Positions 1-6,510 of a DNA stretch of 13,524 nucleotides are shown in pieces. A model generated the notes under the pieces. That model worked only from the letters and a program-made list of their open reading frames with translations. It was not told the DNA's origin and did no database searches. Each line of letters opens with the position of its first letter. Position 1 is the first letter of the stretch. This DNA comes from Halobacteriales archaeon QH_8_67_36 (GTDB taxonomy: Archaea > Halobacteriota > Halobacteria > Halobacteriales > Haloarculaceae). The translations under genes were made by a program, and so were the position numbers. The stretch spans positions 1-13,524 of the forward strand of contig PXQZ01000115.1 in NCBI GenBank assembly GCA_003021755.1. The letters are read 5' to 3'.

Positions 1-66
1 GGCTATCCTGTTTACGACACGCCGACGCGAGACTGGACGCGAGCGGTCTACGGGATCAAGCAGTGA
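1..66 (+). CDS. C-terminal end of an upstream gene (partial)
   Basis: Frame 1 is open from the window edge to a TGA at 64-66 and encodes 21 residues ending in YGIKQ. The tail holds Y, W, D and R residues and its codons mostly end in G or C, as expected of haloarchaeal coding DNA. Too little is present to assign a family. It converges on pheA, whose stop lies about 190 bases downstream. Confidence 0.5.
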   Translation, partial: GYPVYDTPTRDWTRAVYGIKQ

Positions 67-253
67 TCCCTGAGCGCCTGGGTCCGTCTTGGGTCCCTGA
101 AACAGAGAGCCGGCCGCTCTGCGACGCTCCGAGAAGCCGACGTGTCATATTTTCGTCCCGTGGCTACGACGAGCGGCCGGTTGCTGTCGCCACTCGCTGT
201 CTCCAGCAGGCCGGTGTGTCCCTGTCACGTACTGCGGACTCCGACAGCGCCGG
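67..253. other. Convergent intergenic region with inverted repeats
   Basis: This 187-base stretch separates the convergent end of the first gene from the pheA stop. I see no convincing gene in it. It holds a short hairpin (agagc at 106-110 against gctct at 116-120) and a 10-base inverted repeat (110-119 against 171-180). A T-rich stretch around 147-155 could help end transcription. Its GC richness makes chance repeats likely. Confidence 0.35.
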
Positions 254-1066
254 TCAGTCGATGACGGTCTCGGTGTCGTACGAGCCCAGATGGCGGACCC
301 ATCCGTTCTCGGCGAGTGCTTCGATGTCCGCCAGGGCCTCCTGGGTGCGTTCCTCGTACAGTCCGGCGGCCGCGTCGATGTGGAAGACGTAGTCGCCGAG
401 TCGCTCGCCGCTCGGACGGGACTCGATGCGGGTGAGGTTGATGTCGCGGTCGGCGAAGGCCTCCAGCAGTTCGAGCAGGAGGCCGGGGTAGTCGGCGTTC
501 GGGTAGACGATGAACGACGTTTTGCCGCCGCCCTCGGCCCGTTCGCTTGCGGGCGCGACGGCAACGAAGCGGGTCGCGTTCGAGGACTGGTCCTGGATGT
601 CCTCGGCGAGCAGTTGCAGGCCGTCGCCGGCGTTGTCCGGATGCCCGATGGCGGCCACGTCGGGGTCCCCGCGAGCGCGCTCGACGCCGCGGGCGGTGGA
701 GGCGACGGCCTCCACGTCGACGCCGGGGTAGTGGGCTTCCAGCCACTTGCGACACTGGGCCAGCGCCTGGGCGTGGCTGGCGACGAGCGAGAAGCCCTCG
801 TCCCGTGCCAGCAGGGCGTGGCGAATGGGGGTGATTATCTCTCGGACGACGGCCACGTCGTACTCGGCGAACGCGTCGAGTGACTCCGTGACTGACCCCT
901 CGATGCTGTTCTCGACGGGGACGACGCCGCGGTCGGCCTCGCCGTCGGCGACGGCCTCGACGATGGCGGTCATCGACTCGGCGAACTCGACATCGCCGTC
1001 GTCGGCGACCGCACGGGCGGCCCGGTGGGAGTAGGTCCCCGAGGGCCCCAGCGTGATAGTCGTCAT
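254..1066 (-). CDS. pheA: Prephenate dehydratase
   Basis: This 270-residue protein should convert prephenate to phenylpyruvate, the committed step of phenylalanine synthesis in the cytoplasm. The periplasmic-binding-like catalytic domain covers about residues 1-175, with the conserved PVENSIEGSV at 50-59 and the catalytic Thr-Arg-Phe motif at 165-167. A C-terminal ACT domain follows (about 183-263), with the ESRP motif at 215-218 that in this family binds phenylalanine for feedback inhibition. No chorismate mutase or dehydrogenase domain is fused, which matches archaeal monofunctional PheA. I chose the ATG at 1066 because homology starts there (MTTITLGPSGTYS) and a T-rich element (ttttg, about 1091-1098) lies 25-32 bases upstream, fitting a leaderless transcript. 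An upstream start at 1093 would add nine unconserved residues. Confidence 0.95.
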   Translation of the reverse strand: MTTITLGPSGTYSHRAARAVADDGDVEFAESMTAIVEAVADGEADRGVVPVENSIEGSVTESLDAFAEYDVAVVREIITPIRHALLARDEGFSLVASHAQALAQCRKWLEAHYPGVDVEAVASTARGVERARGDPDVAAIGHPDNAGDGLQLLAEDIQDQSSNATRFVAVAPASERAEGGGKTSFIVYPNADYPGLLLELLEAFADRDINLTRIESRPSGERLGDYVFHIDAAAGLYEERTQEALADIEALAENGWVRHLGSYDTETVID

Positions 1067-1156
1067 GTGGGCCGGTACTCCGTTGGGCGACAAAAGGGCG
1101 GTGGTCGGTAGCGCCCCCGCCCGGTGCTGACGTCCGGCGGCGTCGCCGCTCCGTGT

Positions 1157-2038
1157 CTACGCCAGCGTTGCTATCTCGTCGTCGGTCAGGCTGATGTCGG
1201 CGGCGGCGACGTTCTGCTCCAGATGCTCGATGCTCGACGTTCCCGGAATCGGGAGCGTCACGTCGGAGGACTGCAGGAGCCACGCCAGCGCAATCTGGTG
1301 GGGCGTGGCGTCGTGTCGGTCGGCGATGTCGTGAATCCCGCCCCGCGGCTCGTCGCCGCTCGACTGGTCCGAGGCGGTTTCCGCCTCGCTGTCCACCTCG
1401 TCGACTTCGCCGGCGGCGAGCGGGAACCACGGGATGAAGCCGATACCGTCGCTCTCACACGCGTCCAGCACCGCCTGCGCGTCCCGGTTGGCGAGGTTGT
1501 ACCGGTTCTGGACCGTCGCTATCTCGACGATATCGCGGGCCCGGTCGAGCTGGTCGACGCTGACGTTCGAGAGGCCGACATGGCGGACCAGCCCATCGTC
1601 TTTCAGCTCCGCGAGCGCGTGGACGGTGTCTTCGAATGGGGTGTCCGGGTCCGGGCGGTGGTGCTGGTAGAGGTCGATGGTGTCGACGCCCAGCCGGTCC
1701 CGCGAGCAGAGGCAGGCGTTGCGCAGATAGTCGGGGTCGCCGTGGGGGAGCCAGTCGGCGTCGGCGTTGCGCAGCAGGCCACCCTTGGTCGCGACGACGA
1801 GGTCCTCGCGCTCGGCGTCGAGGGTCTCGCCGATGAGCCGCTCGGAGACGCCCGGGCCGTACGAATCGGCCGTGTCAATGAAGTCCACGCCCAGTTCGAC
1901 GGCGCGTTCCAGCACCGCGCGGCCGTTCGCCACGTCGTCGGGTTCGCCGATGACGCCCTCGCCGGTGATGCGCATCGCGCCAAAGCCCAGTCGGTTGACC
2001 GTCAGGTCGCCGCCGATGTCGAAGGTGTCGTCGGTCAC
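1157..2038 (-). CDS. Aldo/keto reductase
   Basis: This 293-residue protein is an NAD(P)H-dependent aldo/keto reductase of the TIM-barrel superfamily; its substrate cannot be read from sequence. The catalytic tetrad is visible: Asp55 and Tyr60 (FIDTADSYG at 53-61), Lys85 (VVATKGG) and His127 (YQHHRPD). GLSNVS (155-160) and the late cofactor-binding PIPGTSSIEHLEQN (263-276) are also typical. Residues about 211-233 form an acidic, Ser-rich insertion (many D, E and S) after the PWFPLAAG segment, unusual for the family and perhaps a halophilic surface loop. No ATG exists near the first conserved residues, so the start is GTG at 2038. The gene stands alone, 90 bases ahead of pheA on the same strand, with a candidate TATA box and a perfect palindrome upstream. 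Confidence 0.92.
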   Translation of the reverse strand: MTDDTFDIGGDLTVNRLGFGAMRITGEGVIGEPDDVANGRAVLERAVELGVDFIDTADSYGPGVSERLIGETLDAEREDLVVATKGGLLRNADADWLPHGDPDYLRNACLCSRDRLGVDTIDLYQHHRPDPDTPFEDTVHALAELKDDGLVRHVGLSNVSVDQLDRARDIVEIATVQNRYNLANRDAQAVLDACESDGIGFIPWFPLAAGEVDEVDSEAETASDQSSGDEPRGGIHDIADRHDATPHQIALAWLLQSSDVTLPIPGTSSIEHLEQNVAAADISLTDDEIATLA

Positions 2039-2088
2039 GCCCGGGCATACGTGACAGGGCCTGATACGGTTTGTTGTAGATTGTTTCC

Positions 2089-2114
2089 GTATTATGCCGA
2101 CCCCGGGGTCGGCA
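2089..2114 (-). promoter_or_regulatory. Candidate AKR promoter with 20-base palindrome
   Basis: The 20 bases at 2095-2114 (tgccgaccccggggtcggca) are identical to their reverse complement. On the minus strand they sit directly upstream of, and touch, a TATA-like element (ataatac, 2089-2095) about 50-57 bases before the AKR start codon. The position would suit an operator for a dimeric regulator overlapping the BRE. The alternative is a terminator for the membrane-protein gene, which stops at 2170, but no T-run follows. Confidence 0.45.
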
Positions 2115-2169
2115 CATATCGGTACATCGCTACAACGATTCGCATGAAATGCGGCTGGGTCGCGGCGTC

Positions 2170-2799
2170 TCACTCGTGACGCCGGCGGGTCTGTGCGAGC
2201 CGGACGGAGAGATACCCTCCGGCGTAGAAGACGGCGACGCTGGCGACGAAGGCCACGAGCGAGACGGCGACTACCGGGAGCCCGACCCCGGAGGCCGCGA
2301 ACGGGTTGGCCCCCGCCGTCCCGACGTACGTGTCGATGGCCGCCCCGCCGCCCAGCCCGACTGCGAACACGCAGACGGTCAGCAGGATGGCCAGCCCGCC
2401 GGTCCCCACGCCGACGTACCGAGCGAAGTCCTCGATGTCGAGCAACGCGTGGGCCTGGGACTCGGTCAGCGAGGCTCGCCGAACGCGGTACAGCGCCGTT
2501 ACGACCAGCAGCGCCGCGCCCAGCAGATCGAGGAGCCCGCCGAAGACCCCCAGCAACAGCACCTTCGGCGAGGCGATGCCGGGGTTCGTGGCGGGGAGAT
2601 AGTCGGCGACGCTCGTTGGGAAGAGCCCGTACATCGGCAGGAGCGCGACCAGCAGCCCCAACAGCGCGCTCTGGAGCATCAGCGTCCGCGGCACCGGCTG
2701 TCGCAGGAAGGTGTGGCGCTCGTACCGCACTCGTTCGTACGTGTTGCCGGAGAGAATGGCGCTCGCGATGTGGTCGTCGGCCTCGGTGTCGGTAGTCAT
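2170..2799 (-). CDS. Four-helix membrane protein, function unknown
   Basis: This 209-residue protein has a hydrophilic acidic N-terminus (MTTDTEADDH) and then four hydrophobic segments at about residues 41-62, 82-107, 136-158 and 171-198. The C-terminus is short and basic (QTRRRHE). With basic residues on the loop between helices 2 and 3 (LYRVRRAS), both termini are probably cytoplasmic. I see no enzyme motif, metal-ligand cluster or transporter signature and do not recognise the family, although it resembles uncharacterised haloarchaeal integral membrane proteins. It lies 105 bases downstream of the lpdA stop with its own TATA-like element, so it is probably transcribed separately. Confidence 0.8.
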   Translation of the reverse strand: MTTDTEADDHIASAILSGNTYERVRYERHTFLRQPVPRTLMLQSALLGLLVALLPMYGLFPTSVADYLPATNPGIASPKVLLLGVFGGLLDLLGAALLVVTALYRVRRASLTESQAHALLDIEDFARYVGVGTGGLAILLTVCVFAVGLGGGAAIDTYVGTAGANPFAASGVGLPVVAVSLVAFVASVAVFYAGGYLSVRLAQTRRRHE

Positions 2800-2836
2800 G
2801 TGTGTTGCCGGTTCTGGCGGAGGTTTTTCGGACGAG

Positions 2837-2844
2837 AATATAAT
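2837..2844 (-). promoter_or_regulatory. TATA box of the membrane-protein gene
   Basis: The minus strand reads attatatt here, an AT-rich island in GC-rich DNA, 38-45 bases before the ATG at 2799. Transcription would start near 2813, giving a leader of about 14 bases. Confidence 0.5.
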
Positions 2845-2904
2845 CTTTTTGTCTGGCCCGAAACCTGCCGTCGTGGGCCCTGGCGGCTGGTATATCGATG
2901 GATG

Positions 2905-4326
2905 CTACCTGGTGTGAATCGCGTCGCCGCGGGCGGCTTTTGCGGCCTCGTGGACGGCCTCCGACAGCGTCGGATGGGTGTGGACGGTGCCGGCGACGTC
3001 TTTGAGGCGCGCGCCCAGCTCGATGCCCAGTCCGACCTCGGCGACGAGTTCGGAGGCCTCCGGGCCGACGATCTGCGCGCCGAGCAGGAACTCCGTGTCG
3101 GCGTCGGCGACGATACGGACGAACCCCTCGCGCTCGTCCAGCGTCAGCGCCCGCCCGTTGGCCCGCAGCGGCATCTCCCCGACGACGGGGTCGAAGCCGG
3201 CCTCGCTCGCCTCGGACTCGGTCATGCCCACCGTGCCGATTTCGGGGTCGGTAAAGACCGCCGCGGGGATCGCCCGGTGGTCGAGCGCCGCCGGTTTGCC
3301 CGCCGCGGCCTCGGCGGCCACCTCGCCTTCGGCCATCGCCACGTGGGCCAGCATCGGCTCGCCGGCCACGTCGCCGACGGCGAAGACGCCGTCGAGGTCG
3401 GTCCGAGCCTGCTCGTCCGTCGTCAGAAAGCCGTCCTCGTTCGGGTCGAGGCCGACGGTGTCGAGTCCGAGCGTGTCCGTCACCGGCTCGCGACCGACGG
3501 CCACGAGGCATCTGTCGGCGTGGTACTCCTCGACGCCGTCGTCCTCGTCGGTCGTCGCTACCCGGATGCGGCCATCGTCGAGTTCTTCCCAGTTGCTGGC
3601 GGCCTCGCCGAATACGAAGTCGACCCCCAGCGACTCGGCGCGCTCGCGGACGACGTCCGACACGTCGTCCTCGTAGCCGGGCAACACGTTCCCGAGCATC
3701 TCCACGACGGTGACCTCGGCGCCCAGTTTCGCGAACACCGTCGACAGCTCCATCCCGATGTAGCCCGCCCCGACGACGAGCAGTTCGTCGGGCACCGTCG
3801 CCAGCGCCAGCGCCTCCCGCGAGGAGAGGACGTGTTCGCCGTCGAACTCGAAACCCGGCACCTCGACCGGGCGACTGCCGGTGGCGACGATAGCGTGCTC
3901 GAAGGCGATCGTCTCGGAGCCCTGCCCCTCGCCGCCGTGGGCCACCCGGACCGTCTCGTCGTCGACGAACTCGGCAGTCCCCTCGATCAGACTTACGCCC
4001 GCCGACTCGCAGAGCGCCTCGACGCCGCGGGTCAGCCGAGTGACCACGCCGTCTTTCCACTCGGCCATCGCCGCCATATCGACGGCCGGGTCCGCAAAGA
4101 TGCCCATCGCCTCCGCCTCCCGGGCGTCGTGGGCGACGTCGCTCGCCGAGATGAGCGCCTTCGAGGGGATGCAGCCGTGGTTCAGGCAGGTCCCGCCGTA
4201 GGCATCCCGCTCGACCAGCGTCGTGTCGAGACCCAGCTGTGCGCTGCGGATGGCGGCCACGTAGCCGCCCGGACCCCCGCCGATGACCAGTACCTCCGTT
4301 CCCGTCGTGACGTCTCCGACGACCAT
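2905..4326 (-). CDS. lpdA: Dihydrolipoamide dehydrogenase
   Basis: This 473-residue flavoprotein (E3) reoxidises dihydrolipoyl groups with NAD+. The FAD-binding GxGxxG is at residues 16-21 (GGGPGG), the redox disulfide is Cys47-Cys52 in GGTCLNHGCIPSK, the NAD-binding motif GAGYIGME is at 186-193, the second FAD motif ends in FAVGDV (315-320), and the C-terminal catalytic pair is His451 and Glu456 (HTHPTLSE). Length and all key residues are normal, so the gene should be functional. The N-terminus MVVGD matches my memory of the haloarchaeal enzyme. Haloarchaeal lpd genes often sit beside pdhABC-type E1 and E2 genes, but none is here; it may serve another lipoyl complex or be one of several copies. 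Its promoter suggests a leaderless mRNA. Mercuric or glutathione reductase is less likely given the motif spacing. Confidence 0.95.
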   Translation of the reverse strand: MVVGDVTTGTEVLVIGGGPGGYVAAIRSAQLGLDTTLVERDAYGGTCLNHGCIPSKALISASDVAHDAREAEAMGIFADPAVDMAAMAEWKDGVVTRLTRGVEALCESAGVSLIEGTAEFVDDETVRVAHGGEGQGSETIAFEHAIVATGSRPVEVPGFEFDGEHVLSSREALALATVPDELLVVGAGYIGMELSTVFAKLGAEVTVVEMLGNVLPGYEDDVSDVVRERAESLGVDFVFGEAASNWEELDDGRIRVATTDEDDGVEEYHADRCLVAVGREPVTDTLGLDTVGLDPNEDGFLTTDEQARTDLDGVFAVGDVAGEPMLAHVAMAEGEVAAEAAAGKPAALDHRAIPAAVFTDPEIGTVGMTESEASEAGFDPVVGEMPLRANGRALTLDEREGFVRIVADADTEFLLGAQIVGPEASELVAEVGLGIELGARLKDVAGTVHTHPTLSEAVHEAAKAARGDAIHTR

Positions 4327-4544
4327 ACGCGACTCTCGACGGCCGCTCGTATAAATGGGCCGAGCTAGGAGTCGTGGATGGCAGTCGTTTCGGGGTCGGA
4401 AGAAGTGATGCTCACAGCCAGAAAGCCCCCGAATTTAGCCAAGCGGGGATTTATGATTGTTCATCTCGGTCGTCCCGTCGAACACGCACACGTTCTTTGC
4501 TGCTAGTCGACACACTCAAGCCCGTATTCCGGCTACACCGAGCC
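4327..4544. other. Divergent intergenic region, lpdA / samp2
   Basis: These 218 bases separate two divergent genes. The left end holds the lpdA promoter. On the plus strand, atttatga at 4449-4456 is the best TATA-like element for samp2; it would give a leader of roughly 60-70 bases. A weak 5-base-stem hairpin (ccccg/cgggg, about 4427-4448) overlaps its upstream side. Reading frames here look non-coding, and I saw no tRNA. Confidence 0.4.
4350..4355 (-). promoter_or_regulatory. TATA box of lpdA
   Basis: The minus strand reads tttata within cccatttatacg, 24-29 bases before the lpdA ATG at 4326. This spacing puts the transcription start at or next to the start codon, which indicates a leaderless mRNA. 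Confidence 0.65.
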
Positions 4545-4745
4545 ATGCACGTCACCGTCGAGGTGGCCGGCGAGGACACCCACGAACTCGATGTCGCCAA
4601 GGACGCCACCTACGCGGACCTGCTGGCCCCGCTTGACCTCTCGCCACACGCGGTGTCGGTGATGGTCGACGAACGGACGGTGCCGACGGACCAACCCGTC
4701 GAGAGCGACCACGTCCGCGTGGTGCGGCTCATCAAGGGCGGCTAA
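4545..4745 (+). CDS. samp2: Small archaeal modifier protein SAMP2 (ubiquitin-like)
   Basis: This 66-residue protein has a beta-grasp fold and ends in LIKGG. The C-terminal Gly-Gly is adenylated by the E1-like enzyme UbaA and then either carries sulfur for tRNA thiolation or is joined to lysines of target proteins, as known for Haloferax SAMP2. Length (66), the opening MHVTVEV, the central TYADLL-DLSPH stretch and the ending VVRLIKGG fit SAMP2 better than SAMP1 or MoaD. Lys64 matches the lysine used for SAMP2 chains in Haloferax, from memory. I chose the ATG at 4545 because it gives exactly this length; the frame is open back to 4374, but those residues are not conserved-looking. It converges on the DUF5788-like gene with a 15-base gap. 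No E1 or sulfurtransferase gene is nearby. Confidence 0.93.
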   Translation: MHVTVEVAGEDTHELDVAKDATYADLLAPLDLSPHAVSVMVDERTVPTDQPVESDHVRVVRLIKGG

Positions 4746-4760
4746 GCGTCGGGGCGCCGC

Positions 4761-5165
4761 TCAATCGAGCTTGTCGAGAAACGACGTCCACCGCTCGTGG
4801 TCCTCGATGGAGGCCGTTCGGGCCGTCTCGCCGTAGTCGGGCTGTCTGATGTTGTCCAGCGCGTTCAGCGCTCGGTCGATGCCGATAATCTCGTCGGCGA
4901 GCGTCTCCGCGCGCTCCAGGTCCAGCGGTTCCGACTCCAGCCGGTCGACCCGCCTGGCGCGCTCGGCCCGCAGCGTCTGCTTCGCGCTCGCGAGCGGGTC
5001 ACGGTGCTCGGGCGGGACGCCGGGGACCTTTCTGGTCTCGATGACGAACTCCGCCAACGGGAGCTCCTCGCCGCCGACGGTGACCGTCTCGGGGAGCGAT
5101 GCGCCGACGGTCGCGCTCTGTCGATTGACACGTCGCAGGAGTCGCTCGCGCGCCGCGTCGTCCAT
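4761..5165 (-). CDS. DUF5788-like haloarchaeal protein
   Basis: This 134-residue soluble protein of unknown function resembles the DUF5788 family of haloarchaea (from memory). The N-terminal region (1-20) is a basic helix (ARERLLRRVNRQSATVG), followed by a short beta-like stretch with PETVTVGGEELPLAEFV at 25-41. A charged, probably helical or coiled-coil region rich in R and E covers about 58-105 and ends in EIIGIDRALNALDNI. I see no catalytic motif or metal ligands. The ATG at 5165 is preferred over an upstream one at 5369 because the extra 68 residues are low-complexity and overlap the divergent gene. A T-run (gttttttc on the minus strand, about 5190-5196) lies 25-31 bases upstream and suits a leaderless promoter. 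Confidence 0.82.
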   Translation of the reverse strand: MDDAARERLLRRVNRQSATVGASLPETVTVGGEELPLAEFVIETRKVPGVPPEHRDPLASAKQTLRAERARRVDRLESEPLDLERAETLADEIIGIDRALNALDNIRQPDYGETARTASIEDHERWTSFLDKLD

Positions 5166-5283
5166 ACGGGGACGTGGGTCCTGTGCCTGAAAAAACTGGA
5201 CGTCGCTGCCGTCACCGCGGGCGGTCGGCGAGTACGTCCCCCCTGACCCCCCGTTTTTGCCCGTCGAGACCCTACCGCCCCCA

Positions 5284-5775
5284 ATGTCCACCGAGGCGAC
5301 CGACTTCTCCCTGCCCAACGTCGGCCCGGGACCGGACCCGCTGTCGCTGTCGGCGCTGTCCGCCGACAACGAGTTCGGGCTCCTCCTGTTCCAGCGGGAC
5401 CACTACTGCACGAACTGCCGGAAGCAGGTCCAGACCGTCGCGGAGTGGTACGACGAGTTCGCCGACCGCGAGACGGAGGTAGTCTCCATCGTCCCGGAAC
5501 CGCCCACGACGGTTCGGGAGTGGCAGGACAGCTACGACCTCCCCTACCCGCTCGTCGCCGACCCCGAGACGGAGGCGGGCGACGCCTACCACCAGCCCGT
5601 CCGGTTCGGCCTTTTAGGCGACTGGAGCGACTTCCTGGGCCGGATGCCCGAGGCGGTCCTTGTCGACCTCGGGGAGACGCCCGAAACCGTCTGGCAGTAC
5701 CGGAGCACGTCCACCTTCGACCGGCCCGACGTCGACGACCTGCTCGCGGCTATCGACGACGCCCGCGGGGCGTAG
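5284..5775 (+). CDS. Redoxin / peroxiredoxin-like protein
   Basis: This 163-residue protein has a thioredoxin-like fold of the AhpC/TSA-redoxin superfamily. After an N-terminal lead with FSLPNVGPG (8-16), the strand GLLLFQRDHYCTNCRKQ carries a CxxC pair, Cys42 and Cys45, at the position of the redox-active cysteine. VVSIVPEP (67-74), YPLVADPE (88-95) and a late EAVLVDLG strand (123-130) complete the fold. It probably reduces peroxides or protein disulfides; the partner reductant is unknown. The ATG at 5284 matches the start of the fold, and gtttttgc at 5252-5259 is a plausible leaderless promoter element. Its stop lies two bases before the GNAT start, so the two genes should be co-transcribed. 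Confidence 0.85.
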   Translation: MSTEATDFSLPNVGPGPDPLSLSALSADNEFGLLLFQRDHYCTNCRKQVQTVAEWYDEFADRETEVVSIVPEPPTTVREWQDSYDLPYPLVADPETEAGDAYHQPVRFGLLGDWSDFLGRMPEAVLVDLGETPETVWQYRSTSTFDRPDVDDLLAAIDDARGA

Positions 5776-5777
5776 CG

Positions 5778-6158
5778 ATGCCCGAAATCCGCGAGGCGAC
5801 GGTCCGGGACCTGCCCGACGTGATGAACGTCCTCGACGGGGCGGTGCTCGAAGCGGACGCGACCGCCGTCCGTGATCGCATCGCCGACGACGCCGTGCTG
5901 GTGGCGGTCGTGGGGGACGACCCGGAACGGGTCCTCGGCGCGCTGGTACTGGATGGCGACCACATCGACGCCGTCGCAGTCCGGCGAAGACGGCGGGGCC
6001 AGGGTATCGGGACGGCGCTGATCGAGGCGGCCGCCGAACGCCGGGACCGCCTGACCGCCGAGTTCGACGCGGACCTGGGGCCGTTCTACGAGAAACTGGG
6101 GTTCGAGGTGGAGTCGGACGAGAAAGCGGGGCGACTGCGGGGTGAGCGGTCGCCGTAG
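5778..6158 (+). CDS. GNAT family N-acetyltransferase
   Basis: This 126-residue protein is a small GCN5-related acetyltransferase that moves an acetyl group from acetyl-CoA to an amine; the acceptor is unknown. The opening IREATVRDLPDVMNVLD is a typical first strand and helix. The acetyl-CoA pyrophosphate loop is RRGQGIGTALI (72-82), preceded by the IDAVAVRR strand, and the family's closing FYEKLGFEV is at 103-111. The segment between helices is short, so the protein is compact compared with the usual 140-170 residues. It starts two bases after the redoxin stop; this coupling suggests a shared role, perhaps in stress response, but that is inference. Its TAG directly abuts the stop of the minus-strand DoxX remnant. 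Confidence 0.88.
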   Translation: MPEIREATVRDLPDVMNVLDGAVLEADATAVRDRIADDAVLVAVVGDDPERVLGALVLDGDHIDAVAVRRRRRGQGIGTALIEAAAERRDRLTAEFDADLGPFYEKLGFEVESDEKAGRLRGERSP

Positions 6159-6510
6159 CTATCCCGAGGGGTAGCGCACCCGGGGGTCCCGCTCGACGAG
6201 CGGGACGTCGCCGACCTCGTCTGCTCGATACACCGGTCGAGGCCGAGGATGTGGCCCGCATCGACGGCGGCCACCGCGAGGAACACGAGCATGGACGCGA
6301 GGTCGCCGCTGCTGTAGCCGTTGGATGTCTCCCAGCTCCCCAGATAAAACAGGAGCATGATGAACGCGCCCCAGAACGCGGCCAGTCGGGTGCAACGGCC
6401 GACGATGAGCCCGAGTCCGTTGAGTACCTCGCACGGGACGGCGATGTTGACGACGTCCACGGACGCCTGGCTGTTGCCCGTCGCGGCGAGCAGCCCGGCC
6501 GACCCGCCGT
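6159..6510 (-). pseudogene. DoxX-family membrane protein remnant (truncated, frameshifted)
   Basis: The minus strand encodes a recognisable DoxX-like core: NIAVPCEVLNGLGLIVG, then AFWGAFIMLLFYLGSWE, then MLVFLAVAAVDAGHILGLD with CIEQ. The family's usual closing block (here EVGDVPLVERDPRVRYPSG, stop at 6159-6161) continues in another frame. Restoring one base near 6221-6222 joins CIEQ to DEVGD and makes one clean reading frame. The first roughly 45-60 residues of a normal haloarchaeal DoxX protein, with the start codon and first helix, are missing; the phosphohexomutase stop lies where they should be. Intact DoxX-type proteins are small integral membrane proteins often linked to redox functions. 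The missing 5' end argues for true decay, although a lone sequencing indel could explain the frameshift. Confidence 0.8.

Noticed and set aside
290..883. A 197-codon plus-strand frame opposite pheA
   Set aside because: It is the antisense shadow of pheA, which has catalytic and ACT-domain motifs.
2039..4060. A 967-codon minus-strand frame extending the aldo/keto reductase upstream
   Set aside because: Only the part from the GTG at 2038 matches the family. The rest overlaps the membrane-protein gene and lpdA in a different frame and is Arg-rich low-complexity sequence.
2149..4368. A 739-codon open frame on the plus strand
   Set aside because: It lies antisense to the membrane-protein gene and lpdA, which have clear motifs and promoters. 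Long antisense frames are expected in GC-rich DNA, and the translation shows no recognisable domain.
4374..4544. N-terminal extension of SAMP2
   Set aside because: The 57 extra residues look non-coding, and the internal ATG gives the exact 66-residue length of SAMP2.
4327..4544. A possible tRNA or small RNA in the divergent gap
   Set aside because: No cloverleaf, TPsiC-like loop or paired acceptor stem could be built; only a weak 5-base hairpin is present.
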